A stretch of 38,522 nt of DNA, taken from Phenylobacterium sp. Lineage in GTDB: Bacteria; Pseudomonadota; Alphaproteobacteria; Caulobacterales; Caulobacteraceae. Below are positions 1 to 8,767 of this stretch, one piece after another; the first letter of the stretch is position 1, and the number at the start of each line of letters is the position of its first letter. The notes under the pieces were generated by a model. That model was not told where the DNA came from, made no database searches, and saw only the letters and a list, made by a program, of their open reading frames with translations. Made by a program: the position numbers and the translations under genes. The stretch is taken from the NCBI RefSeq assembly GCF_030681155.1, contig NZ_JAUXXE010000036.1, forward strand, positions 1 through 38,522. The letters run 5' to 3'.

Positions 1-616
1 GGGCGCGAATGCCGTCGATGATCTCGTGCAGGATGAGGGCGCGGTTCTCCGGGGAGCCGCCGTAGCGGTCGGTGCGGCGGTTGATGGTCGGCGAGAGGAA
101 CTGGCAGATGATGTAGCCGTGGGCGCCGTGGATCTCGACCCCGTCGAAGCCGGCCTTTTCGGCGCGGACGGCGGCGGCGACGAAGTCCTCCACCAACTGT
201 TCGACCTCGGCCAGGGTCAGGGCGCGCGAACCGGTCGCCTCATCCTCGGACGGACAGACCGGCGCCTCGCCGATCAGTTCCTTGGGCGAGCGCATGCCGG
301 CGTGGTGCAGTTGCACCGCCGCGACGCTGCCGGCCGCCTTGATCGCTGCAGCCAGCCGGGTCAGGCCGGGCAGGTGCTCGTCGCCGAACACGCCAAGTTG
401 GCCAGGGAAGCCTTGGCCTTGGCGCTGCACATGGGCCGCGCAGGTCATGGTCAGGCCAAAGCCGCCCTCGGCGCGGTAGGTCAGCCAGCGAAACTCGTCG
501 TCTGACAGCGTGCCGTCGGCATGGCTCTGGGTGTTGGTCAGAGGCGCCAGCATGAAGCGGTTCTTCATGCCTGGGCCGCGGGTGAAGGCTAGTGGTGCGA
601 ACAGGTCGGTGGTCAT
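1..616 (-). CDS. NADH:flavin oxidoreductase, old yellow enzyme family (partial)
   Basis: The N-terminal 205 codons of a minus-strand gene cut by the left edge of the window. It starts MTTDLFAPLAFTRG, runs into KNRFMLAPLTNTQSHADG (FMN-binding strand 1 of the barrel), then VQLHHAGM, and ends in the hallmark HGAHGYIICQFLSP followed by NRRTDRYGGSPENR. These are conserved FMN/substrate-binding segments of OYE-family TIM barrels, which reduce activated C=C bonds with NAD(P)H. The ATG at 616-614 lies one base beyond the stop codon of the upstream enoyl-reductase-like gene, so the two are almost certainly co-transcribed. The exact substrate cannot be read from the sequence. Family assignment is firm. 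Confidence 0.93.
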   Translation of the reverse strand, partial: MTTDLFAPLAFTRGPGMKNRFMLAPLTNTQSHADGTLSDDEFRWLTYRAEGGFGLTMTCAAHVQRQGQGFPGQLGVFGDEHLPGLTRLAAAIKAAGSVAAVQLHHAGMRSPKELIGEAPVCPSEDEATGSRALTLAEVEQLVEDFVAAAVRAEKAGFDGVEIHGAHGYIICQFLSPTINRRTDRYGGSPENRALILHEIIDGIRA

Positions 617-617
617 G

Positions 618-1769
618 TCAGGCCTCAACTTCGAAGGTCAGGCCAGCCTTGTCGTGCAGCCGCTTGACCAGTTTGTCCCCCATGGCCGCGCCGGGCGTCC
701 AGATGCCGCCGGGGACCTCGGGGGTTTCCTTGATCAGGCATATGGCGGTCTCGGCGATAATTTTCGAGGTCGAGCCATAGCCCGGATCCTTGTCGCCCTT
801 CACGGCCACCCGAACCTTGCGGCCGTCCTTCGCGATGCCGATGAAGACGACGTCGTAGAAGCCGGCCTCGCGGTCTTCCTTGCTGGGGCCTTCGCCAGGC
901 TGCGGGCCGGCGCCGGCGTCGGCGGCGAACGAAGCCGGAGTATTGGGATCGACCACCGACATCTCGTCATAGACGAAGTCGGTTCCATAGGCGTGGCCCA
1001 GCAGCAGGTTCGAGCGGTGGACGTTCTTGGTGTTGATCGCCGCCATCATGAACGGGCCGACGTCGGCGTTCATGTCGGGGTCGTGCTCGACCTTGTCGCC
1101 GCGCGGCTGCTCGGGGCCCTTGAAGCCGGGGGTGAGCGCGAACGGGTCGACCATTAGGGCCATCAGGCCGGGATTCTTCTGGATGGCCGCCATGGTGGCC
1201 CGGCCGCTGGCCGCGGTGCCGCCCGACAGCCCGCCGCGCATCGCGCGCATTCGGCCTTTCACGCGGGGCACGACCCCGCCCAGCTTCGCCTTGGCGGTTT
1301 CCTGGGCGAAGAAGACGCCCAGTTCGAAGGGAATGGAGTCAAAGCCGCAGGAGAACACGATCCGCGCGCCGCTTTTCTTTGCGGCCGCTTCGTGAGCGCC
1401 GATCATCTCGGCCATCCAGTTCGGCTCGCCCGACAGGTCCAGATAGTCGGTTCCGGCGGCCGCGCAGGCGGCGACCAGGTCCGAGCCGTAAAGCTGGTAG
1501 GGGCCGACCGTGGTCAGCACCGCCTTGGTGGCTTCGACCATGGCCTTGACCGAAGCCGGATCGCCCGCGTCGGCGACGATCAGCGGGGTGTCCTTGGGCG
1601 CGCCGATCTCGTCGCGGACCGCCTGCAGCTTTTCAAGGCTGCGGCCGGCCATCGCCCACTTCACCTGGCCGCCGACCCCGTATTGCTTGGCTAGATGCTC
1701 GGCGACCAGACGGCCGGTGAAGCCCGTCGCTCCATAGACGATGATGTCGAATTCCGCGGCCGGGTTCAT
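618..1769 (-). CDS. saccharopine dehydrogenase-like / trans-acting enoyl reductase family protein
   Basis: 383 residues. The N-terminus carries a Rossmann dinucleotide-binding motif (VYGATGFTGRLVAEHL, about residues 11-26) typical of the saccharopine-dehydrogenase-like (SCCPDH) superfamily, with GEPNWMAEMIGAHEAAAKKS and VFSCGFDSIPFELGVFF in the middle as in the trans-acting enoyl reductases known from mycobacterial polyketide lipid synthesis. Those enzymes reduce an enoyl intermediate in trans. The pairing with an OYE-family reductase one base downstream suggests a shared role in reducing unsaturated lipid or ketone substrates, which is inference. It is not expected to be a lysine-pathway saccharopine dehydrogenase. 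The start is the ATG at 1769; the gene is divergent from the MFS transporter at 1955. Confidence 0.85.
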   Translation of the reverse strand: MNPAAEFDIIVYGATGFTGRLVAEHLAKQYGVGGQVKWAMAGRSLEKLQAVRDEIGAPKDTPLIVADAGDPASVKAMVEATKAVLTTVGPYQLYGSDLVAACAAAGTDYLDLSGEPNWMAEMIGAHEAAAKKSGARIVFSCGFDSIPFELGVFFAQETAKAKLGGVVPRVKGRMRAMRGGLSGGTAASGRATMAAIQKNPGLMALMVDPFALTPGFKGPEQPRGDKVEHDPDMNADVGPFMMAAINTKNVHRSNLLLGHAYGTDFVYDEMSVVDPNTPASFAADAGAGPQPGEGPSKEDREAGFYDVVFIGIAKDGRKVRVAVKGDKDPGYGSTSKIIAETAICLIKETPEVPGGIWTPGAAMGDKLVKRLHDKAGLTFEVEA

Positions 1770-1954
1770 GCGCTCTCTCCCTGTATTCGCTCTTGAGGCT
1801 TGGGGGCGACCTTGCCGGGATCGCGGCGCGCATGCAAACGCCCGTTTTAATCTTTCCGACCCGTGTTCGCTCTTGCCCTGCCGCTAGGGAAGCGGATCAA
1901 GTGGCGGCAACGAACGCCGCCACGCGAACGCGGCGCGCATAGGGAGATCGCCAA
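1770..1954. promoter_or_regulatory. divergent intergenic region with leader hairpin
   Basis: Spacer between the divergent enoyl-reductase-like gene and the MFS transporter; promoters for both must lie here. A perfect 8-bp stem GTGGCGGC/GCCGCCAC with a 7-nt loop occupies 1901-1923, about 31 nt before the transporter start. AGGGAGATCG (about 1939-1948) serves as ribosome binding site for the GTG start. No clear -35/-10 pair could be assigned. Confidence 0.4.
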
Positions 1955-3388
1955 GTGACCCAAGACGCGCCGGCTGCAGGGCCTCGGCCGCTTTCCTCGC
2001 CGATGGTGCTGTCATTCTCCACCGTCGCCCTGCCGTTGGGCGCCTTGGCCGTCGCCGTCGCCGTCTACCTTCCTCCCTATTTCGCGGCCCACCTCGGGGT
2101 CAGCCTGACCGTCATCGGAACCGCCTGGGCGGTGGTCCGGCTGCTCGACATCGGCGTCGATCCGGTTCTGGGCCTGATCATGGACCGCACCCGTACGAAG
2201 ATCGGGCGCTACCGGGTCTGGATGATGATCGGCGGTCCGATCCTGATGATCGCGGTCTACGCCCTGTTCGAGGCCCCCAAGGGCATCGGCTCGGCCTATC
2301 TGATCGTGTGGTTGCTGATCTTCTATCTCGGCACCTCGATCCTCAGCCTGGGCCATTCGGCCTGGGCCGCGACCCTGGCGACCGAGTATCACGAGCGCTC
2401 CCGCGTCTTCGGGGTGCTGGCCGCGGCCGGCGTGCTCGGCGCGGTGGTGGTGCTGCTGATCCCTATCGCGGCCGGCCATATCGGCTGGACCGACGCGCAG
2501 GGCGTGCGGGCCATGGGCTGGTTCATCCTGGGCATGATCCCCATCGTGGTGGCGCTGGTCTGCCTGCGAACGCCCGAGCACATCGCCAAGCGTACCTCGA
2601 TCGAGAACTTCCAGCTCAAGGACTATGTGGGCCTCATCACCAAGCCGGACCTGCTGCGTCTGTTCCTCGCCCAGATGGCCCTGACTCTCGGTCCTGGCTG
2701 GATGAGCGCGCTCTATCTGTTCTTTTTCACCGACTCGCGCCGGTTTTCGCCGGAGCAGGCTTCGGCCCTCTTGCTGGTTTATGTGATCGCCGGGATCGTC
2801 GGGGCGCCCTTAACCGCGCGCCTGGCCATGCGGTTCAGCAAGCACCGCACGCTGATGGTGACGACCACCTCCTATTCGCTGGGTCTGATCGCGCTGGTGT
2901 TGCTGCCCAAGGGCAGCGTCCTGGCGGCCTTGCCGGTGATGTTCTGGTGCGGGTTCATGGCCGCCGGCTTCGACCTGATGATCCGCGCCATGCTGGCCGA
3001 TGTAGCCGACGAGGTGAGGTTGGAGCAGGGTCAGGAACAGCTCAGCCTGATCTACGCCCTGAACGCCCTGGCCGCGAAGATCGCTTCAGCTTTCGCCATC
3101 GGCCTGACCTTCCCGCTGCTGGCCAGGCTTGGCTACAACGCGGCTGCTGGCGCGACCAACACGCCGGCGGCGATCCATAGCTTGGAGATGGCCTACATCA
3201 TCGGCCCCATCGTCTTCGTGATGCTGGGCGGCGCCTGTGTGATCGGCTGGAAGCTGGACGCCCAGAAGCACGCCGACATCCGCCGCCAACTGGACGAGCG
3301 TGACGCCGTCTATGCAGAGGCTCCCATTCTGGAGAGCTTGAGTGGCGAGCCGGGCATTGCGGTCCTGGCCGAGGACGCGAAGGCCTGA
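1955..3388 (+). CDS. MFS transporter, glycoside-pentoside-hexuronide (GPH) symporter type
   Basis: 477 residues with about twelve hydrophobic segments. The segment VRLLDIGVDPVLGLIMDRTR followed by TKIGRYRVWMMIGGP (about residues 62-96) matches the GPH/MelB signature in the first cytoplasmic loop: Asp pair near helix 2, DRT, then GR-R-W. Family members are cation-coupled symporters for sugars or glycosides in the inner membrane; the substrate here is unknown. The start is GTG at 1955 with AGGGAG upstream. It stands alone between a divergent gene and the downstream GST operon (82 bp gap), so it may be a single-gene unit. Confidence 0.85.
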   Translation: MTQDAPAAGPRPLSSPMVLSFSTVALPLGALAVAVAVYLPPYFAAHLGVSLTVIGTAWAVVRLLDIGVDPVLGLIMDRTRTKIGRYRVWMMIGGPILMIAVYALFEAPKGIGSAYLIVWLLIFYLGTSILSLGHSAWAATLATEYHERSRVFGVLAAAGVLGAVVVLLIPIAAGHIGWTDAQGVRAMGWFILGMIPIVVALVCLRTPEHIAKRTSIENFQLKDYVGLITKPDLLRLFLAQMALTLGPGWMSALYLFFFTDSRRFSPEQASALLLVYVIAGIVGAPLTARLAMRFSKHRTLMVTTTSYSLGLIALVLLPKGSVLAALPVMFWCGFMAAGFDLMIRAMLADVADEVRLEQGQEQLSLIYALNALAAKIASAFAIGLTFPLLARLGYNAAAGATNTPAAIHSLEMAYIIGPIVFVMLGGACVIGWKLDAQKHADIRRQLDERDAVYAEAPILESLSGEPGIAVLAEDAKA

Positions 3389-3469
3389 CGCGGGGTCAGA
3401 GTAGGCCCGCGCCCGAAACCGTGACAGCGTAAGGTCAGCGGCGCGTTAGATGCCGCCCCGGGGAGACCG

Positions 3470-4378
3470 ATGAGCGGGCTGATCCTTCACCACTACGACA
3501 CCTCGCCCTTCTCCGAGAAGGTGCGGTTGATGCTGGGGCTCAAGGGCCTGGCCTGGGACTCCGTCCAGGCGCCGGTGATCATGCCCAAGCCGGAGCTGAC
3601 GCCGCTGACCGGCGGCTATCGCCGGATCCCGGTGCTGCAGATCGGCGCCGACATCTATTGCGACACTCAGGTGATCCTGGCCGAGATCGAGCGCCGCGCG
3701 CCCGGTCCGAGCCTGGCGCTGGGGCCGGCCTGGGCGGTCAATTTCTGGGCCGACCGCTTGTTCTTCGGGGTCACCGTGCCGATCATCTTCGGCGAGCTGG
3801 GCGATGCGACGCCCAAGGACTTCATCGCTGACCGCGAGAAGCTTTCCGGCCGGCCGTTCAATGTCGAGGCGATGAAGGCGGCGGCCGGGATCATGCGCCC
3901 GCAGTGGCGGGCCCAGGCCGCCTGGATCGAAGAGGGCCTAGTCGGCGCGGACTGGCTGTCGGGCGAGACCCCCGGCCTGGCCGACATCGCCGCCTATATG
4001 AACATCTGGTTCCTGGCCCGCAGCCTGCCTGACCTCGCCGATGAGTTACTGGCCGGCTTTTCGCGCACCCAGGCCTGGCGGGGCCGTGTCGCCGCCATAG
4101 GTCATGGTGAGCGGCGAGAGATCACAGGCGGCGAGGCGCTGGTCGTCGCCCGCGACGCCGCGCCGGCCCCCGCGCCGGCGCATGACGCCAACGATCCGCT
4201 CGGCTTCTCGCCTGAGACGCCGGTCGTCGTGTCCGCCGACGACTATGGCCGCGATCCGGTCGCCGGAACGCTGGCGGCGCTCGCCCCCGACCGCGTGGTG
4301 GTGGCCCGTGACACCCCCGAGCTTGGCAAGACCCACATTCATTTCCCACGCGCCGGCTACATCGTCGGCAAGGCCTGA
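3470..4378 (+). CDS. glutathione S-transferase family protein with long C-terminal extension
   Basis: 302 residues. The first ~80 residues are a thioredoxin-fold GST N-domain: LILHHYDTSPFSEKVRLMLG, a YRRIPVLQIG segment with the cis-Pro, and DTQVILAEIE (glutathione gamma-glutamyl contact). An alpha-helical GST C-domain follows (DWLSGETPGLADIAAYMNIW). The last ~70 residues (NDPLGFSPETPVVVSADDYG onward) are a small extra domain absent from ordinary ~210-aa GSTs. Start ATG 3470 after GGGGAGACCG. It is the first gene of a compact plus-strand set with a crotonase (12 bp gap) and a second GST. The substrate is unknown; a detoxification or isomerase role in an acyl-CoA pathway is inference. Confidence 0.82.
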   Translation: MSGLILHHYDTSPFSEKVRLMLGLKGLAWDSVQAPVIMPKPELTPLTGGYRRIPVLQIGADIYCDTQVILAEIERRAPGPSLALGPAWAVNFWADRLFFGVTVPIIFGELGDATPKDFIADREKLSGRPFNVEAMKAAAGIMRPQWRAQAAWIEEGLVGADWLSGETPGLADIAAYMNIWFLARSLPDLADELLAGFSRTQAWRGRVAAIGHGERREITGGEALVVARDAAPAPAPAHDANDPLGFSPETPVVVSADDYGRDPVAGTLAALAPDRVVVARDTPELGKTHIHFPRAGYIVGKA

Positions 4379-4390
4379 AGGAGCATTTCC

Positions 4391-5209
4391 ATGGATGACC
4401 GCATTACGATGGAGCTGAAGGACGGCGTGGCCGATGTCCGCCTGACCCGCGCCGACAAGATGAACGCCCTCGATGACGCGATGTTCTCGGGCCTGATCGA
4501 GATGGGCGAGCGGCTGAAGATCGAGAAGGGCGTTCGCGCCATCGTCCTGTCGGGCGAGGGCAAGGCCTTTTGCGCCGGCCTCGACATGGGCAATTTCGGC
4601 AAGATGGCCTCGGGTGAACGCAACGGCGGCCAGTCTTCGACCGGCGAGAGCCTGCTGACGCCCAAGCGCACCGCTGGCGGTTCAAACCGCGCCCAGCATG
4701 CGGTCATGGTCTGGCGCGAGCAGCCGGTCCCGGTGATCGCCGCCGTGCACGGTGTGGCTTTTGGCGGCGGCTTCCAACTCGCACTCGCCGCCGACCTGCG
4801 GTTCGTGACCGCCGACACCCGCATGGCGGTGATGGAGATCAAGTGGGGCCTGGTGCCGGACATGGCCGGCATGGTGCTGATGAAGGGCCTGGTCCGCGAC
4901 GACGTCGCCCGGGAGCTGACCTATACCGGCCGGATCTTCCAGGGCGAGGAGGCCGCGCGCCTGGGCATCGCCACCCGGGTCTGCGACGATCCTCGCGCCG
5001 AGGCCCTGGCTCTGGCCGCCGAGATCGCCAGCAAGAGCCCGACCGCGATCCGCGGCGCCAAGCGGTTGCTGGACATGGTCGCCGACGCCGACCAGCACGC
5101 CATCCTGCTGGCCGAGAGCCAAGAGCAGGGTGCACTCATCGGGTCGCCCAACCAGGTCGAGGCGGTGATGTCGAACATCCAGAAGCGCGCCGCCGTCTAC
5201 GCCGACTGA
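4391..5209 (+). CDS. crotonase family: enoyl-CoA hydratase/isomerase
   Basis: 272 residues of crotonase fold. Oxyanion-hole segments are visible: LSGEGKAFCAGLDMGNF (about residues 55-71) and VHGVAFGGGFQLALAADLRF (about 119-138), followed by MEIKWGLVPDMAGM. These bind the thioester carbonyl of acyl-CoA. The region holding the second catalytic glutamate of classical hydratases reads WGLVPDMAG, so the precise reaction (hydratase, isomerase, other) cannot be assigned. Start ATG 4391 with GAAGGAG upstream. The stop codon overlaps the next GST start in TGATG at 5207-5211, indicating translational coupling. Confidence 0.87.
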   Translation: MDDRITMELKDGVADVRLTRADKMNALDDAMFSGLIEMGERLKIEKGVRAIVLSGEGKAFCAGLDMGNFGKMASGERNGGQSSTGESLLTPKRTAGGSNRAQHAVMVWREQPVPVIAAVHGVAFGGGFQLALAADLRFVTADTRMAVMEIKWGLVPDMAGMVLMKGLVRDDVARELTYTGRIFQGEEAARLGIATRVCDDPRAEALALAAEIASKSPTAIRGAKRLLDMVADADQHAILLAESQEQGALIGSPNQVEAVMSNIQKRAAVYAD

Positions 5210-5847
5210 TGGTCACGCTCTACCACTGCACCGACGCTCGTTCCTTCCGCGCCCTCTGGGCGCTGGAGGAACTGGGCGTGCCCTACGAACTGAAGATGCT
5301 GCCGTTCCCGCCACGTGCCTTGTCCCCGAGCTATCTGGAGATCAATCCGCTGGGGACCATCCCATTCTTCGTGGATGGTCAGACGCAGATGACCGAGTCG
5401 GCCGCCATCGTTCAGTACCTGGCCACAAAGCACGGCGGACCTCTGGCGGTTGAAGCGGACGATCCAGCATATGGTGAGTGGCTGAACTGGCTTCACCGGG
5501 GTGAAGCGACGTTGACCTTCCCGCAGACCCTGGTTCTTCGCTACACGCGGCTGGAGCCGAAAGAGCGGCGCAACCCGCAGGTCGCCGAGGACTACGCACG
5601 CTGGTTCATGGCGCGGCTGCGGTCGGTCGATGCGGCGCTGGAGCACGGGGACTATCTGTGCGCTGGCCGCTTCACCGCCGCCGACATCTCCGTGGGGTAT
5701 GCGCTGCTGCTGGCCCGCACGATCGGCCTGGACGAACGCTTCAGCCCGGCGATCAACGCCTATTGGGAGCGACTGGCTGGGCGCGAGGCTTTCCAGCGCG
5801 CCAAGGCGGCCCAGGCAGGCGAGGGCGTGCCGGACTGGCAGGGGTGA
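5209..5847 (+). CDS. glutathione S-transferase family protein
   Basis: 212 residues of canonical GST length. N-domain: MVTLYHCTDARSFRALWALE, then INPLGTIPFFVDGQTQMTES with the cis-Pro and ES glutathione contact; C-domain: GDYLCAGRFTAADISVGYAL, the conserved N-capping box region. An open frame extends far upstream inside the crotonase gene, but the ATG at 5209-5211 overlapping the crotonase stop is the natural start and aligns with the GST N-terminus. Third gene of the GST-crotonase-GST operon, suggesting a small pathway in which a thiol-transferase and an acyl-CoA enzyme cooperate (inference). Confidence 0.87.
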   Translation: MVTLYHCTDARSFRALWALEELGVPYELKMLPFPPRALSPSYLEINPLGTIPFFVDGQTQMTESAAIVQYLATKHGGPLAVEADDPAYGEWLNWLHRGEATLTFPQTLVLRYTRLEPKERRNPQVAEDYARWFMARLRSVDAALEHGDYLCAGRFTAADISVGYALLLARTIGLDERFSPAINAYWERLAGREAFQRAKAAQAGEGVPDWQG

Positions 5848-5851
5848 CGCG

Positions 5852-5947
5852 TCGCTGCGCGCCGCCCCCTCACCTAGCCTCTCCCAACGGAGAGGGATTC
5901 ACGCCTCTTCTCCTCTCGCCGCCGGGGAGAGGTCGGGTGAGGGGCCT
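5852..5947. repeat. palindromic intergenic repeat, copy A
   Basis: A GC-rich element between the convergent GST and queG genes, ending on the queG stop codon. It is bounded by CCCCTCACCT and GTCGGGTGAGGGG and contains an internal CTCTC...GAGAG hairpin around CCGCCGG. The reverse complement of 19132-19209 matches it nearly base for base at both ends (CGCTGCGCGCCGCCCC and GCCGGGGAGAGGTCGGGTGA), while the centre differs by an extra ~18-20 nt in this copy. It probably acts as a bidirectional terminator or REP-like element (inference). Confidence 0.8.
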
Positions 5948-7067
5948 ACACGGCCCACTCGGCCATCACCTCGCGGTCGGTTTCCCTCACCTGCTTCCGC
6001 AACCCTTTGAACACTTCGGGTTCCAGCAACCGCGACAGCGCCCAGACCGCAGCGCCGCGAACCAGCGGCGAGGGATCGGCCAGATGCTCCTGCGCCAGTG
6101 TCGCCAGCGCCGGATCTCCCGAATTGCCGATTGCGTAGAGCACGTTGCGGATGAACCGGTCGCGGCCGATGCGCTTGACAGGGTTCTTGGCGAACAGGGC
6201 GCGGAACGCCGAGTCGTCCAGCCGCGCCAGGTCCTCCAAAGCGGGCGACTTCAGCTCCTCCCGCGCCACCAGCCGCATTTCGCGAGAGGCGCTGGCGAAC
6301 TTGTTCCAGGGGCAGACTGAAAGGCAGTCGTCGCAGCCATAGATCCGGTTGCCCAGCATGGGCCGGAATTCGGGCGGGATCGGCCCCTTCAGTTCTATCG
6401 TCAGATACGAAATGCAGCGCCGCGCATCGAGTTGATAGGGCGCGGGGAAGGCCTTCGTCGGGCAGACATCGAGGCAGGCGCGGCATTGGCCGCAGGAGCC
6501 GCCGCTGGTGTCGTCGGGCGCCAGGTCCAGCTCGGTCAGGATCGATCCCAGGAACAGCCAGGAGCCGAACTCGCGGCTGACCAGATTGGTGTGCTTGCCC
6601 TGCCAGCCCAGGCCCGCGCGCTCGGCTAGCGGCTTTTCCATCAGGGGTGCGGTGTCGACAAACACCTTCAGGTCGCCGCCGAACCGCGCGACCAGCCAGC
6701 CGGCCAGCTGCTTCAGCCGCCCCTTGATCAGTTCGTGATAGTCGTCGCCCTGGGCGTAGACCGAGATCACGCCCCGACTCTTGTCGTTCAGGGCCTCAAG
6801 CGGGTCGTGGTCGGGACCGTAGTTGACGCCCAGCATGATCGCCGAGCGCGCGCCGTCCCACATGGCGGTCGGATGGCGGCGGCGATCCTGGGTGTCTGCG
6901 ATCCAGCCCATCTCGCCGTGCCGGCCGTTTTCAACGAACTCGGCCAGCCGCCCTGACGCCGGCCACGCCGCCCGCGCATCGGCGATCCGGCAGACATCGA
7001 AGCCCAGCTCGGCTGCGCGTGCACGGATCAGGTCGGGGGCGTTGGGCTCAGAAGTCGAGATCGTCAT
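5946..7067 (-). CDS. queG: epoxyqueuosine reductase QueG
   Basis: 373 residues. QueG is a cytoplasmic, cobalamin-dependent Fe-S enzyme that reduces epoxyqueuosine to queuosine in tRNA anticodons (position 34). Visible: the [20 protein letters not shown] segment (Asp138 region, active site) and [18 protein letters not shown]; two [4Fe-4S] motifs, C192-x2-C195-x2-C198-x3-C202-P, and C245-x2-C248-x3-C252-P with C218 as likely fourth ligand; then a HEAT-like C-terminus ([20 protein letters not shown]). The length is normal. The ATG at 7067 lies 20 bp inside the end of the upstream GST gene, so the two are coupled. No other queuosine gene is in the window. Confidence 0.96.
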   Translation of the reverse strand: MTISTSEPNAPDLIRARAAELGFDVCRIADARAAWPASGRLAEFVENGRHGEMGWIADTQDRRRHPTAMWDGARSAIMLGVNYGPDHDPLEALNDKSRGVISVYAQGDDYHELIKGRLKQLAGWLVARFGGDLKVFVDTAPLMEKPLAERAGLGWQGKHTNLVSREFGSWLFLGSILTELDLAPDDTSGGSCGQCRACLDVCPTKAFPAPYQLDARRCISYLTIELKGPIPPEFRPMLGNRIYGCDDCLSVCPWNKFASASREMRLVAREELKSPALEDLARLDDSAFRALFAKNPVKRIGRDRFIRNVLYAIGNSGDPALATLAQEHLADPSPLVRGAAVWALSRLLEPEVFKGLRKQVRETDREVMAEWAV

Positions 7068-7734
7068 AATGCGGCGCCGGCGCGAGGCCGGGCCAGCGAT
7101 CGGCCAGCAGCGGCCGGAAGCACGGCCTCGATTTCAGCTTCATGTACCACGTCTTGACCGCGGGGAAGTCGCGCCACGGCACGTCGCCAAAATAGTCGAT
7201 CACCGACAGATGCGCGGCGGCGGCGAAATCGGCCAGGGATAAGCGACGCCCGACCAGCCAATCGCGCGAGGACAGCAGGCTTTCGACATAGGCCAGATGC
7301 ACCCGCAGGGCCTCGCGGCCTTGGCGCAGGCTCGCCAGGTCTGGAGCGCCCAGGCCCAGCAGCCGCTTCTCCATCTTCTCGTGCAGGATGAAGCCGCCGA
7401 CCTCGTAGTCGAACTTGCGGTCGAACCATTGCAGCAAGCGCCGCGCCTCGGCGCGCTCGGCCGGGTCGCGGCCCAGCAGTGGCGGTTCGGGGTAGGCCTC
7501 TTCCAAATAGTCGAGGATCGCGCGGCCTTCGCACAGCACCAGGCGTTCGCGACTACCACCGACGCACAGCACGGGGGTGAGCCCGGAGGGGTTCATCTTC
7601 ACCAGGCTCGCGGGTCGTTCCCAATACCGCACCTGCTCTTCGGCGAAGGCCAAGCGCTTTTCTCCCAGCGCGAGGCGAACCTGGCGGGAGGCGGGGTCAA
7701 GCGGGAAGTGATGCAGGGTAAGATCGAGGCTCAT
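7048..7734 (-). CDS. glutathione S-transferase family protein
   Basis: 228 residues from the ATG at 7734. N-domain begins [20 protein letters not shown] and includes [16 protein letters not shown] with the cis-Pro and an [14 protein letters not shown] segment; the C-domain has [24 protein letters not shown] seven codons upstream is in frame, but it lies inside the CDF gene and gives no better homology, so the ATG is preferred. The gene sits between the CDF transporter (stop 7746-7748) and queG, which overlaps its 3' end, forming a minus-strand trio. The substrate is unknown. Confidence 0.85.
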   Translation of the reverse strand: MSLDLTLHHFPLDPASRQVRLALGEKRLAFAEEQVRYWERPASLVKMNPSGLTPVLCVGGSRERLVLCEGRAILDYLEEAYPEPPLLGRDPAERAEARRLLQWFDRKFDYEVGGFILHEKMEKRLLGLGAPDLASLRQGREALRVHLAYVESLLSSRDWLVGRRLSLADFAAAAHLSVIDYFGDVPWRDFPAVKTWYMKLKSRPCFRPLLADRWPGLAPAPHYDDLDF

Positions 7735-7745
7735 CAGGCGGATGA

Positions 7746-8714
7746 CTATCGCCAACCCTCGTTAAGGCCGCGTTTACCGAGCGCGGTTTCAGCGAAGGCT
7801 CCACCATGCGGCTCGGCGGCGCCGCGAGGGTCGGGATGGATGATGATGTCGGCGCGGGGGAACTCGGCGAGTATTCGCTTTTCCGCCGCGACAATGGCGG
7901 CGTGCGCCGCTTCGAGGGACAGCGACGCGTCCAGATCGACGTGCATCTGCATATGAACATAGGGTCCCGACGCTCGCGTCCGGAGTTGATGAACATCCGT
8001 AAGGAGGGGGTCGGTGGTCACCAAGTGAACGATCCGGGCGCGGTCATCATCTGGCAATTCGCGATCCATCAATTGGTTCGCGGCTTGGCGAAAAACACCA
8101 ATCGCTCCCCAGAGCAAAAGAACCGTGATGATGAGGGCGGCGATGGCGTCTAGGTTCCCCCAGCCGAACAAGACCGAAGCGCCGATCCCGAGCAGTGCCA
8201 CGGCGTTCGAGGCGAGGTCAGTGGCGTAGTGCGCACGGTCGCCGGCCACGGCTACCGAAGCGGTTCGCTTCAACACCTGGGTTTGTGCGGCGATCAGCAG
8301 CCCGGTCATTATGGTGGACAGCGCCATGACGGCGACCGCCCAGCCCTCTTGCTGCAGTTCGTGCGGCTGGAGCAGATTATGAATGGCCTCCCGCCCAATC
8401 AGCGCCGCGGAGGCGAACACCAGGCCGCCCTGGATCAGGCTGGCGAAGGCCTCGGCCTTTCCGTGTCCAAACCTATGCTCGGAGTCGGGCGGCGCGGCCG
8501 CGTAGCGTACCGCGAAGAAGGTCACCAGCGAGGCCAGCAGATCGAGACCGGAATCCGCCGCCGAGGCCAGCAGCGCCACAGAGCCGCTCGCTAGCCACAC
8601 AGCCGCCTTCAGGGTCACCAGCACGGCGGCCACGCCAACCGAGGCCAGCGTGATGCGGCGGGTCAGGCGCGAACTTTCGGCGGCGGTCAGGGGCGGCGGA
8701 GCATGAGCGGTCAT
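7746..8714 (-). CDS. cation diffusion facilitator (FieF-like divalent metal/H+ antiporter)
   Basis: 322 residues; six predicted membrane helices then a cytoplasmic ferredoxin-like domain. The metal site residues stand out: D54 and D58 in SAADSGLDLLAS (TM2) and H162 and D166 in DRAHYATDLASN (TM5). This spacing matches the D45/D49/H153/D157 transport site of E. coli FieF (YiiP). The DSEHRFGHGKAEA loop and a His/Asp-rich C-terminus (HMQMHVDLDASLSLEAAHAA and IIIHPDP) are also typical. The DD/HD set fits Zn2+/Fe2+/Cd2+ export from the cytoplasm. First gene of the minus-strand CDF-GST-queG unit. The metal specificity is inferred from the family. Confidence 0.92.
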   Translation of the reverse strand: MTAHAPPPLTAAESSRLTRRITLASVGVAAVLVTLKAAVWLASGSVALLASAADSGLDLLASLVTFFAVRYAAAPPDSEHRFGHGKAEAFASLIQGGLVFASAALIGREAIHNLLQPHELQQEGWAVAVMALSTIMTGLLIAAQTQVLKRTASVAVAGDRAHYATDLASNAVALLGIGASVLFGWGNLDAIAALIITVLLLWGAIGVFRQAANQLMDRELPDDDRARIVHLVTTDPLLTDVHQLRTRASGPYVHMQMHVDLDASLSLEAAHAAIVAAEKRILAEFPRADIIIHPDPRGAAEPHGGAFAETALGKRGLNEGWR

Positions 8715-8767
8715 CCCGCCTATCTAGCCTCGCCGCCCGGGCAACCCCAGCGCGAACGACTCTCGGC

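Noticed and set aside
4843..5208. N-terminal extension of the second GST
   Set aside because: It is the alternate frame of the crotonase gene; the GST domain begins exactly at the ATG overlapping the crotonase stop.
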